DNA from: Dolomedes plantarius
Taxonomy: Eukaryota > Arthropoda > Arachnida > Araneae > Dolomedidae
Length of the DNA stretch: 64,000 nucleotides
NCBI GenBank assembly: GCA_907164885.2
Contig: OU015498.1
Location: 87,753,642-87,817,641 of the forward strand
Direction of reading: 5' to 3'
Shown here: positions 36,796 to 46,737 of the stretch, in pieces
How the letters are laid out: each line of letters opens with the position of its first letter
Position numbering within the stretch: the stretch's first letter is position 1
Made by a program: the position numbers and the translations under genes
Notes under the pieces: model-generated
The model's database searches: none
Seen by the model: only the letters and a program-made list of their open reading frames with translations
What the model was told of the DNA's origin: nothing

Positions 36796-37614
36796 ATGAG
36801 TCGTATCAGAGGATTAGAGTTACTATTTAACCTTGAAAGAGATAGACTGAAATCGAGAGAAGACTGTATAGTTGCTGCAGTCCATTGTTTATTAATTAAC
36901 GAAAACTTGCAATGTGTTGGAATTGGTGACGCTTGGCCAGACTCAATTTCATCTACTACGGAATTGTTACCTAAGGATTGGAACAGCAATCAAGATGTGT
37001 ATTCTTTGCGGTATACAAGCAAAGATAATACTCGTTTACTGCTAAAGATCACTAAAATGGAACACATGCTACAAGTAGATGTTGTAATGAATGAAGATGT
37101 TGTTTCAAATATGTCCGTTCCTGTTGCTAATTTCATATCTGATGACTATACTGATTATTCTACAGCTTATAAAGACTTGGGATCACTAACTGAATCTTTT
37201 CGTAATGATGTGATGGGAAAGTTTAAACCCAAACCTAAAAAAGAGACACCTTCCAGTGAAACCAAAAAGAATATTTCGGGTGAAAGTCCTCGCAATCCGT
37301 CTGCGCCTATTAGATCCCCAGCAAGTTTACAACAGGAGAGAGATTCATATCGATTTGGCTTTCCTAGAGTCGGTGGCAACGATCTCGATCCCTTTGGCGC
37401 TGGAGGAGGTGGTATGTTGATGGATCCATCTAGCTTTGGTATCCCTTCTAGACCAACGTTACCCCAGTTTGGTGTTGGTGGTCCCCGTGGCTTACCTAGA
37501 GGTGCAGTACCTCCCGGTGCGAGGTTCGACCCATTTATGCCTCCAATTATGCCTCAGAGATTTAATCCTGATCCGGATCATTTTAGGCCACCGGATTATG
37601 ATGATTTCATGTAA
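36796..37614 (+). CDS. PSMF1: Proteasome regulator PI31 (PSMF1)
   Basis: This 272-residue protein is PI31, a 20S proteasome-binding regulator and adaptor in cytosol and nucleus. The N-terminal FP domain (about residues 1-150) shows the family sequence: LELLFNLERDRLKSREDC, CVGIGDAWPD, ELLPKDWNSNQDVYSLRY. The C-terminal Pro/Gly-rich proteasome-binding tail follows, with GGNDLDPFG, GGGMLMDP, LPRGAVPPGARFDPF and NPDPDHFRPPDYDDFM, close to the mammalian ending. Length equals that of mammalian PI31 (about 271). The coding region is a single exon, but TTTTATTTTCAG ends four bases before the ATG, so a 5' UTR exon lies upstream. Two AATAAA signals follow, at 37693 and 37767. Confidence 0.96.
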   Translation: MSRIRGLELLFNLERDRLKSREDCIVAAVHCLLINENLQCVGIGDAWPDSISSTTELLPKDWNSNQDVYSLRYTSKDNTRLLLKITKMEHMLQVDVVMNEDVVSNMSVPVANFISDDYTDYSTAYKDLGSLTESFRNDVMGKFKPKPKKETPSSETKKNISGESPRNPSAPIRSPASLQQERDSYRFGFPRVGGNDLDPFGAGGGGMLMDPSSFGIPSRPTLPQFGVGGPRGLPRGAVPPGARFDPFMPPIMPQRFNPDPDHFRPPDYDDFM

Positions 37615-37692
37615 TATGTAAACAGAAACTGAACACTTTTTTCATACAGAGTTAACGTTATGGGTTCCGAAATATATATAGCTTTTGTTGTA

Positions 37693-37772
37693 AATAAACT
37701 TTTAGAAGTTTAAGTTAAAAAAAAATTTCACGTCATTTGTAACAAAATGGTGTGCTTTGTTATAAAAATAAA
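37693..37772 (+). terminator. Polyadenylation signals of PI31
   Basis: AATAAA occurs at 37693-37698 and again at 37767-37772, about 80 and 155 bp after the PI31 stop. Either would give a short 3' untranslated region. Confidence 0.6.
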
Positions 37773-38766
37773 GGTATCACGAGAGCTTTGCTTTGTTTTT
37801 TTTAAATGATTTATTTTTTCACGTTGTTATGAAATAGTTAAATATAGTGAAGGACATGATTGATTATAGGGCGGGAAAATCTAATCAATAGAAAACTGAA
37901 AACAAAATTCTATGTTTATTATGTTATCATTCACAAGTTTTCTTGTAGGCGGTAAACAAAGCCATAGCAGGTGCTAAAAGTTTTTTGAAGGTCAGCCAAA
38001 AAACACCTTCGCTGTCTTGTGCCCCCCTTTTTTAAAAAAAAAATATATTTGGTATCGTGCCAGAAACTACTGATGAGTAGCTTTTCAAAATAGTTCTTTC
38101 AGAGCTTCGTTTCATTGTCATTTATTCCATTTAAACTGATATTTTGTATGATAAAGTAACAAAAAAGCAACATAATACGCAATTTACTTGAAATTTTACT
38201 AGCTTGTTGGATTAATCGATGCCTCTTCTTTCTTTTAAATATATTACTTCAAATGACACTTTCTTAAGAATAAAAAATAAAGAGAAACTAAATTATGTAT
38301 CAATATTTGAGAAAGAAAATTTTTATAGCAGTTTTTTTCATAGTTATTTTTTCATTTATCAACTAATTATAAAATACCTAAACTATGTAGTCATCTTCAG
38401 ATCATGGATCTGAAGTCACTGAAGAAATTGAATCTATTGAGTTATCTTTTACACTCTATACAGAGTATTCAAAAAATCAAGCAGTTAGCGAAGAATCATC
38501 TAAATACAATAGCTCATCACTTTTATTATATATATATATATATATTATTTTTTTTCCCTTTTATCATTTATCTTTTGGGTACAAAATCAAAAAAATTAAG
38601 ACACCAAATTAAAGGACGTCAAATTTATGCACGTAAACTGCCGCATGTTTAAAATAAGATAAATGAATTTAGAAATTGGTTTGTTTCGACGTTCATTTGA
38701 ACAAGTAGTAATGGAATTGTTGAAGTTGCGACTGCCGCAGCAACAGAAAATTATCTTTCATTATTT
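37773..38766. other. Intergenic, AT-rich
   Basis: A plus-strand open stretch around 38391-38520, preceded by a TAG that could be an acceptor, reads acidic Ser/Glu-rich residues (SDHGSEVTEEIESIELSF) before running into a TA microsatellite. It could be a relic exon but has no recognised homologue. A (TA)n run lies at about 38528-38545. Nothing else is seen. Confidence 0.3.
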
Positions 38767-39017
38767 CGTCACCTGAGTGCAAGAACTGGATAACTCAAAA
38801 AGAAAGAAAGATATCTGGTTATTTATAGCTAAATTACATAAGAATTGAATGCAATAACTGGACAACTCACTTTGCTGCTAACCTAATGCCATCTGTTGGC
38901 TAGTGTAATAATTAGACAAACAGAACGAGTATTTTTCTCACTGCAAGAAGTAGACATCTTGAGATATTCAAGAACTTGGAAGAATCGAGTTACCTACTTC
39001 TTAGCACTCGGGTGACG
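38767..39017. mobile_element. 251-bp MITE with ATTT target duplication
   Basis: CGTCACCTGAGTGCAAGAA at the left is matched on the other strand by CGTCACCCGAGTGCTAAGAA at the right. ATTT flanks both ends (38763-38766 and 39018-39021). There is no coding sequence. The superfamily cannot be named from these ends. Confidence 0.7.
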
Positions 39018-39169
39018 ATTTAAATAAGCTTACCCTACCTCCCAAAGGTCACTGCGCAGTTATTTATGAAGATAAGATTTTACTTTTTCTTTTTAAGATA
39101 CTTTTAAAAGGTGAGCCTGTTAAATGTCAATCCTAATTTGTGAGAATTGTTTTATTTGCAGTATAAAAA

Positions 39170-39320
39170 ATTGGTTCGTTGGGAGCGCCCCGGTTATCTA
39201 TTGCTACTCCAGGGCTAATTAAACCGGGACTTGGATAGTTTAGAGCTGATGCCGAACGGCTACTAAAATCCAAGCCAGCAGTGGGTCTCGAGCCCACGAA
39301 TGCCAGCGCCGAAATGAAGA
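39170..39320 (-). repeat. SINE copy, family of 58836-59018
   Basis: Read on the minus strand it gives GGCGCTGGCATTCG, GGGCTCGAGACCC (box B region), TAGTAGCCGTTCGGCATCAG, GTCCCGGTTTAATTAGCCCT, AGTAGCA and GCGCTCCCAACGAA, in the same order as the copy at 58836-59018. The first bases, including box A, are missing. Confidence 0.75.
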
Positions 39321-39439
39321 ATAAAGGTACTGCCGATGAAAAAGGTGTAAGGTGTGAAATGTATTCAAGTGTTTATATAAAGTTGGTGTTGTTCTTTCTA
39401 ACATTAATTCGCAACGTATTTAATGTGTAATCACATGAG

Positions 39440-39575
39440 CCAGGAGCTACCCAGACGGACCTTCGGTGTGTTTGTAGCGATTCTGAACAGGCCTTAAACC
39501 CACCCAATTTGACCCCCATGTAGCTAAAGGTGACCATAGCGCTCTGATACCTAGTCATGAGTAGTGATGTAGCAG
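39440..39575 (+). repeat. Diverged SINE-related tail
   Basis: TTTGTAGCGATTCTGAACAG, CCTTAAAC, then CATGTAGCTAAAGGTGACCA and TAGCGCTCTG follow the same order as the 3' half of the 58836-59018 SINE (TTTGTAGCCGTTCGGAATCG and so on) but differ at many positions. It is probably an older subfamily. Confidence 0.5.
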
Positions 39576-39674
39576 TAAACTCTTTAACGGAAGAAAAATA
39601 TTCGTGTTCCACAGTGTTTTCGCACAGGATATTATTTTCCCACCAATATTTACTAGATCATATTAAACAATGCT

Positions 39675-39735
39675 TCACCCTCTAAGGTTGCTACCATCGC
39701 GCGAACTCAGGTTCGAATCCTGGCTAAGACAGATG
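39675..39735 (+). repeat. tRNA-like box B fragment
   Basis: CTCAGGTTCGAATCCTGGC is a textbook box B and T-arm, but no matching box A or acceptor stem is found. It is a SINE or pseudo-tRNA remnant. Confidence 0.35.
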
Positions 39736-41034
39736 TTCCTGTGCCATTTCCCTATAAGAAGTCATATTTGTTTACCTATTAAACATTTCCACTATTAAAT
39801 AAACATCAAAAACATCTATGTTTGGCGAATGTTTTACAGCAAATGCCTCTACCACATTAGGGGTGGGTGGGAATTAAACGGTGCATGTCTCATCTAAGTA
39901 TAGATATAACCAGAATGTTCTTACTACTGCTAAAAAGAGGAAAATTTTAGCCCAGACGAAAGATTGTTTTACAACGTTTAATGCGCTGTTAGAATTAATT
40001 TCTATTTAGTTTTGCTTTTATATTTGCCTAATCGTTTGTGTTTTACACTAAGAATAAACTGAAATAAAGAAATTTATATCAGAGCATCTTGAGAGTCTTG
40101 TATCTACTGTAGGAATACGCAGAAAATAAAGAAGCATTTCGGACCCTAGGATCCTAGAAATTGAAACTAGATGGTGTAATGATTTTAGCATTATGTACCT
40201 ATAAATTTAGTTTCAATAATATATATATACACACACAACCACTTTTAAGCTTGCTTCATACTGTTTCGCGTTAGGTACTTCGTTTTATATGTTGCGAATT
40301 ATATTCGCCTATTCACGCAACGATTTTTTTGGCAACCGTCCGACTGTAACAGGAAGTTTGTCAAGATAATCGAGTTAACATGTCGTATTTTGTTAAAAGA
40401 AACAGACTGGGGTGCTTTCACTGTGAAGCTGATGTATTGCCAGAAATGAAATCATCCATGTTTTCATTATTTCTAGTTCAACTGGTTACTTTGTAAAACT
40501 CTTCAATGTAATTCTCTTAAAATTCATTTGTCTTATGTATTTTTGAACTATTTGCAAAAGTTTCATTTTTTAATAATTAAACCTCTTCAATATTTTGGCA
40601 CATTTTTTAATATTGTCTTCAAATAAGCTTATGTAAGAAAATGCTAAATTTTGAAATAGATTTCCAGACAGTAATACGACTTCGCATTGGCATGCTGCCG
40701 ATTTTTTCACATTTGCATGTTCTTTTACTAGGAATCGGACTATTTATGAAGTTTAAATATTTTTTCCGCTGGTTGAGATGTTTCGCCATGTTTTTCTAAT
40801 TTTATACTCATCAGCCTGCCGTGAACATTTATTATTAGTTCATTAGTTCTTTTTCCTAACTATATGTAAACATAATACACACAAACATGCTACTGTGCAC
40901 ATGTATCCCGACACCGTGATTTTTATCGGTAATGCAATTTATAATATTTTAACTCTGAATCCAACGACTGACCCAACTTCATAACTAGAGTTAAGGGACA
41001 GGCACACCAAGATTTCGGTACACCTCGAATGGAA
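39736..41034. other. Intergenic, nothing recognised
   Basis: AT-rich sequence without a supported gene. A short TA/CA run occurs near 40220-40240. Confidence 0.4.
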
Positions 41035-41266
41035 TAGTTTCCCAAAGTCATCCCGCAAAGCCACAGTCTAGGTTGCTCACGTGGAAGAGTTTTACAAAAG
41101 CCATGGTAACAGACGCAGTATCTGATTTTGATACCAATATCGGATAAGGTTAGTTTCCCAAAGTCATCCCGCAAAGCCACAGCCTAGGTTGCTCACGTGG
41201 AAGAGTTTTAAAAAAGCCATGGTAACAGACGCAGTATCTGATTTTGATACCGATATCGGATAAGGT
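41035..41266. repeat. 116-bp tandem duplication
   Basis: Two copies (41035-41150 and 41151-41266) are nearly identical. Both read TAGTTTCCCAAAGTCATCCC at the start and TATCGGATAAGGT at the end, with only a few substitutions. This indicates a recent duplication. Confidence 0.9.
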
Positions 41267-41545
41267 ATCGCATAACGTTCTACAGGTTTTTCTGTCTTGT
41301 TGAGATGAGTACATTAACTTAGGTTGCTCAATTTATTGCGTTGTTCTCCCCGAACTACCTCCACTCATTCTACTAATGTATGGTGTTTTTTTTTTCCATA
41401 ACGAAATAGCTGTAGGATCTATTGAAAATCCTCACCACGGAATAATTAATCTACAATACTCTAATATGGCGAAGATTGTTTCCGCATTACTACTAACAGC
41501 TGTATGATTTCCCCCTTTCCAAGCGAATCAATATATCCTAAACTA

Positions 41546-42107
41546 CAAGGTGCGGCCATTAATTTCCAGGATTGATCTAATAATTGCAAAAAATATTACA
41601 TGAAATACATACCCATTTAATATGTTTCGAAGTAACTCCCTGCCGTAATGCACTTCTGTGCTCGGCTGTATAAGTTTCGGAAACAACTTTTAAAGTTCTC
41701 TTTCAGAATGCTCTTTAATGTGGATGTCACCGCTTTCTTGATGGCCACGACATCCTCAAATCGTGTTCCCTTCAGCAAATTGGCCCAGCATGAGGTCGTG
41801 GAGATGCAGCATCCTCCATACTCTCCAAACTCAGCACCGGCAGACTTTTTCTTGTTTCCAAAACTGAAAGATTTGCTGAAGGGAACATGATTTGGGGATG
41901 TCGAAGCCTTTAAGAAAACGTGACGTCCACATTAAAGAGCATTCCGAAAGAGGACTTAAAAAGTTGTTTCCGAAACTTACACAGCCGAGCACAGAAGTGC
42001 ATTACGGCAGGTGGGAGTTACTTCGAAACATATTAAATGGGTATGTATTTCATGTAATATTTTCTGGAGTTATTAGATCAGTCCTGGAAATTAATGGCTG
42101 AACCTTG
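41546..42107. mobile_element. mariner-derived fold-back element (long palindrome)
   Basis: The arms 41546-41780 and 41871-42107 are inverted copies of each other over about 235 bp, with scattered mismatches, around a 90-bp loop. Outer ends are CAAGGTGCGGCCATTAATTT on the left and its counterpart with one short difference on the right. The loop and start of the right arm encode the mariner transposase C-terminal motif HPPYSPNSAPADFFLFPKLK, followed by stops and shifted frames. The left arm is thus an inverted copy of the transposase 3' end, its tail and the terminal repeat. It cannot make transposase. Confidence 0.85.
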
Positions 42108-43107
42108 CATCATACGAGTTCCCTCCGAACTTGAGTTACGGAACAACACCGTATTGTAAGAAACAAACTTACTATTACTTTTAAACATTTAGGCCGACAT
42201 AGAGTGTTACGTGGTTTACTGCTAAGACCTGCTAGCCATAGTTAGCCTCAGTATAATAAGTGTAACCGACCCTGCTGAGATGAGCTCTGGCGCATAGATA
42301 TTCCTCGACTTACGACCGAAATTTTTATTTTTTTTAACTTATTTCTATTTTTTCCTCAAAAATATTGTTCCTCGAATGTACAGTACATACCTATATATAT
42401 ATATATAATAATTATTAAAAAGTATGATGCAATATTCTGCAATACTGCAAAAATTTATTACGCAATAATTAATATGTATGATGCAACTACCTTGGATAAC
42501 TCTGTTTAAAAAAAAAATTGCAACGGATATTCTGTCGCAAATTCTGAACCAATAGATTATACTAACATAATAAGTAGTGATGGCGAAGAATAATTTGTCT
42601 TCTAAATAAAGTACAATGTATTTTAAATTACGTATGTATGTATGAAAGTAAAAAATACATGTATGTACATACAGTTATTTTAAAATTTGAAACTCGACTT
42701 ACGACCAATGTCTCGGTCTCTATCTTGGTCGTAAGTCGAAATATCTGTATAAACCAAAACAAGACTATAGCGATTAAAAAAAATTAACATAATGAATGTC
42801 ACCGAAAAATCTCATGTACAACCACAGGTGGCCGAAACCCCAAATTTCTTGTGGGGGAAAAAAAAACAAAAAACATCTATTTCATTTGTAGTTGAGATTG
42901 CTTTTGTTCTGAGATAAACGGCAATTAAAAGCGACTAACTTTCCTTTTTTTCCGGGGGGGGGGGGGGGGGGGGTTAAACACTTGCTATCTGTATAGTTTT
43001 TTTTTTGGAACGAAGTTCTTTTACGCGGCTTACAGTAGAGTGAACTGGCAGGAATCGTCACGTAACGAAAAAGCGTTATGCCCCCTTCATAAGAGCTTTT
43101 TCTCAAG
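42108..43107. other. Intergenic with a G-run
   Basis: A run of about 19 G bases lies at 42955-42973. ACTTACGACC is found near 42310 and 42700, with TTGGTCGTAAGTCGA at about 42725, a weak inverted relation that hints at a decayed MITE (about 42305-42740). No gene is seen. Confidence 0.4.
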
Positions 43108-43195
43108 GACTCTGTGGCTGAATGGTTATCGCATCGGACTACGGAGTATCGGACTATCGCACTACGGAGCGAGAGGTCCCTGGTTCAAATCCCCG
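43108..43195 (+). repeat. tRNA-Arg-like SINE head
   Basis: GACTCTGTGGCTGAATGG (box A) leads to GCATCGGACTACGGA, an anticodon-arm match to tRNA-Arg(ACG). An internal duplication of GGACTA..GCACTACGGAG follows, then CCTGGTTCAAATCCCC (box B). The duplicated anticodon region and missing 3' acceptor strand rule out a normal tRNA, so this is a SINE head or pseudo-tRNA. Confidence 0.6.
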
Positions 43196-43417
43196 CACAA
43201 GCGCTGGCCGTTTCTATTCCCACTCATTCTTGGAATAACGCAGTATATATATATATATAAAATCAATAGAAATCTACATATTAAATCACGTCTAGAGTTG
43301 AAAAATAACGTAAGGAACTTCGTTCCTGACGAGGGTCCCCCGACCGCACAATTTTTTTTATCCCATTCTTTTTAGTAAATCAATCCTTTAACTAACCCGT
43401 TTCGCGTACAAATATTT

Positions 43418-43839
43418 AAGGCTACTGTGTACTAATGCTATTGGATTCGCTCACCTCAATGTTAACTTATGGAGAAAATTTTTTCTACTATTTACAGCTA
43501 GATAAACTCTGATAATCCAATAGAAATGGTATTTTCAGATAGCCTGAACTTTTCTGCACCTTGCAACAGGATTCATTTTATAAATTTCGTCCATTGCAAT
43601 TGAGAAGCTTTTAAAACACATTATACCAGATTTTTCACCCCGAATAATTTAAATTAAAAAATATTTGCATTTTTTCAACAGGAAAAATGCCTCAAGATGT
43701 AAAATTCCTTTCTCTATTACGGAGTACAATTTAAAAAAAAAAAATCTTTAAATCCAAGTCAGCAATCCATAGACACATTTTCTCCATAGGTTAACATTGA
43801 GGTGCGCGAATCCAATAGGGTTAGTACACAGCAGCCTTA
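43418..43839. repeat. Inverted repeat with 62-bp arms (fold-back MITE)
   Basis: The left arm 43418-43479 and right arm 43776-43839 are inverted copies differing at a minority of positions; both contain CTATTGGATTCGC and ACCTCAATGTTAAC. Further inverted similarity (AATCCTTT) near 43382 and 43990 suggests the element reaches those points. It has no coding content. Confidence 0.7.
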
Positions 43840-43999
43840 ATTCATTACCCACCATGGGTATCAGCATATACAAATCTCGCACTTTAACACGTGTCCTGTG
43901 TGTAAGCATATATAAACATATTTCCATAATTTTCCGTAGACAAAATTGCCAAAACTGTACTACATCCAATGCCTCTTAACGGAGTGAAAAGGATTAATT

Positions 44000-46353
44000 T
44001 CGGTGTGATTGTACGTTGACCTTCTGTCTGGATAACTCAGTAGAATGATCCTTTTCATATGCAGATGAGGACCAAGAAGTGGAGAGTTTGACCTTCTGCT
44101 ATGCGGAACTGGCTGCTAAGTGCCTCTTTTTACCCTTTGTTGCAACGGATGTGATTTCCACGGTGTTTACCGCTATCATAGTACGCTGTTATTAATAGAT
44201 ATACAATCGTATAAACTGAATAATGGCGTTCGACACCTCTCGAAAATAATATGTGAATACAAATTACGCCAGTTAAAGCAGGGTCGTGTGAATCTATGAC
44301 GAATTTCACTGGATTTAATCGCTAACAGAATATTAAATAACGATAGAAATCGTAGCGAGGTTCACCGTCATTTTTCCTAAATAAACGGTGCCTGCATTTC
44401 CTCATTTCTTTTGTTGCCATACAAAAGAGCGAATGAATCAATTAGCACGGAGGTTCGTTCGATAGCACCTACCGAGAGTTGGATTTTTTGAGCTTCTGTA
44501 AATGTGGACTAAGCACCAACTTGCAAATATATAAATCTCATTACACTGGGGGAATTAACTATACACAGATTTACGTATGTTCTATAGTTTAAGAAGTATA
44601 GTTTAAGAAGTAACATATTCCATATAGCATCAGGCGAGAAAGGGGTATTCCCCTGGCACGGTAAGCTTTTAGCGGTTCGATATTAGCTTTCAACCCCCGT
44701 AAAGCATGGTTAGATTATTAATGTCAATCGCTTTTCGCTCAAAGCGAATATGCATAGTTAAATTTGTTTTTAATTTACTGGGTGACATTATGAGCAAACA
44801 TTTTAATCATTAAGGTTACTCGAAATTATCCTTCTTGAAAGCTATTACATTCGTAAGTTAAAATAGCTTTATTTAGCGTAAAATCAGTACTACGTATTAT
44901 ACGGCAAAAACTTATTCCATCGTTGTATCTCCTCGTTGCCACATTCAGTTAACCTAAAAAATCGCATTTTCCTCCCTGGTTGCGGGGACGCAAACAATCG
45001 CGGGTGTGGTGAACGAAGCAAAGGCACATTACATCACAGTATAAATGCAATTTTTAGAGAGTGGCCGGAACAAAAGTATCGTAAAAAGTTCTTCAGGAGT
45101 GAAAAGTGTGGTATTTTGAAAATTTCGTTTTCAGGTGTTGGAGTTACTTTCAGGGTATTACAGAAAAGTGAAAAAACACTTTGCTTTCTAAGGCTTTCTG
45201 GAAGTACGAGAAAAAAAAAAAATACGGGAATTCTTTGTAAATGTAATTTATATTTATTTAGAATGAAGGTAAAACAGAGCAGACATAACGGATATTTGTG
45301 TTTTCAATATTTATGTGTAAATGAATTTAGAAACTTAAATTTCATTATTTTTTATTTTTTATATTTTATAAAATATTGTATAACCTTAATATTGAACGTA
45401 TTCTCTCAGCGTATAAGAAAAGCGTAAAAAAATAAGTGTAATAATTTTTAAAAATAACTCTTGCTACAAAATATAAAAATTTTACACAGTTAAATGACTG
45501 GTTTGACAGACTCATGCCATTTTATCCTCAAATCATGCTCCTAAAATCCAATCTCCCAAATGAGTACGCAATACATTTACACAAACGCATCCCAATCCGA
45601 ACACCGATTATATCTGGATCAGCCACACATGCTGTTCGATTGTCCCCTCCACAAACGAAAACAGATCGAAGAGAAACGAAGAGATCGCCTTAATCAGAAT
45701 TTTGATCTCGATGCAGAATACTTATGTATGCAGAGTGTATTAGGTTGGCGTGGAGAAAAGAGTAAACTTCTCAGCGTATCGAGGTTCCCATAAGAAACAA
45801 ACAATACCATAGTTATTCTCTTAGCGTTTGCGCTCTGTTTTGTCTTCTTAAAATGTAAAACAAAACAATAGTTAGTAGAGGAAATGAGCTCGAAGTAGGC
45901 TAGATTGGACAATAAAAGTGTTGTTAAATGGTAAATATTGAGTTTGGAGGCTTCGCAGGGATAGTATTGTTAATTCAGAAAAGAAACGAAGTAAAATTCG
46001 GACGATTGTGTTTCACTTAAAAAAAAAGTTTCACTCCGTAATTGACGGCGAGGTTAAAGAACTACTATGTTTTCTTTTGAACAAATACGGAGATAAAACT
46101 CTGAAGCACGACATAGTTATTTCATTTTTATGAATTGCGTTTCGTTTAGATTACTGATATAAATTATTTATAACAAGACTATATATATATATAAAAAAAG
46201 TTTAGGCCTCAAACAGAACTTGAGGTTATCGAAGAAGAACTAAGTCAATGGCGCCATGCAAGTTCTGAGGACTGGTGTGAATGATAATCTCAAATCAGAT
46301 ATGCCAAAATACGTCGGCTCTCAGAAATCGGAACTGACACGACAGTCGTCTAA
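44000..46353. other. Intergenic, no supported gene
   Basis: The longest open frame (44936-45427) lacks an ATG start and any recognisable motif. A frame near 45560-45793 reads HMLFDCPLHKRKQ, faintly like the end of a LINE reverse-transcriptase ORF. Otherwise the stretch is AT-rich filler. Confidence 0.35.
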
Positions 46354-46556
46354 GGGCCTGTTCTCATAGAATCCGTCAGCGTTACTCGTATTGACATATT
46401 TTAAACCAATCACCTACCTTAACAATTTCGTGGCTAATAGTTTGGAGGTTTGTAATTGGTCAAATATATCTCAATACGAGAAACGCTGACGGATTCTATG
46501 TGAATAGGCCTCATTCATAGGGAGATTCTATGTGAATCTCCTATGTGAACAGGCCC
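46354..46556. mobile_element. Tourist/PIF-like MITE, copy A
   Basis: The ends are GGGCCTGTTC and GAACAGGCCC, a perfect 10-bp inverted repeat, with TAA on both sides (46351-46353 and 46557-46559). A second inverted layer (AGAATCCGTCAGCGTT against AACGCTGACGGATTCT) lies inside. TAA duplications and GGGCCTGTT-type ends are characteristic of PIF/Harbinger-derived Tourist MITEs. Confidence 0.8.
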
Positions 46557-46559
46557 TAA

Positions 46560-46734
46560 GGGTCTGTTCACATAGGAGTCCGTTGCGGAGCGTTAAAGTA
46601 TTAAAATATATTTAACCAATGACAAACCTCCAAACGATTAGCAATGAAATTTTTAACGCCTATGATTGGTTTATTTTCGTCTCAACGTCATCTTTCCCTT
46701 AACGCTACGCAACGGATTCCTATGTGAGCAGGCC
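46560..46734. mobile_element. Tourist/PIF-like MITE, copy B
   Basis: The left end GGGTCTGTTCACATAGGAGT is mirrored by CCTATGTGAGCAGGCC on the right, with TAA at 46557-46559 and 46735-46737. An inner inverted pair (GTCCGTTGCGGAGCGTTAA against TTAACGCTACGCAACGGAT) extends the stem. It shares its left TAA with copy A, so the two elements are directly adjacent. Confidence 0.8.
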
Positions 46735-46737
46735 TAA

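Noticed and set aside
38391..38520. Acidic Ser/Glu-rich open stretch as an exon
   Set aside because: The only support is a TAG that might be an acceptor; no donor, homologue or partner exon.
39675..39735. Possible tRNA gene
   Set aside because: Only a T-arm/box B is present; acceptor stem and box A are missing.
44936..45427. 163-codon frame
   Set aside because: No ATG start, no recognisable motif, and composition changes midway to AT-driven Phe/Ile/Tyr.
45560..45793. 77-codon frame with HMLFDCPLHKRKQ, faintly like the end of a LINE reverse-transcriptase ORF
   Set aside because: One short motif without a reverse transcriptase core or element ends; too weak to annotate as a LINE.
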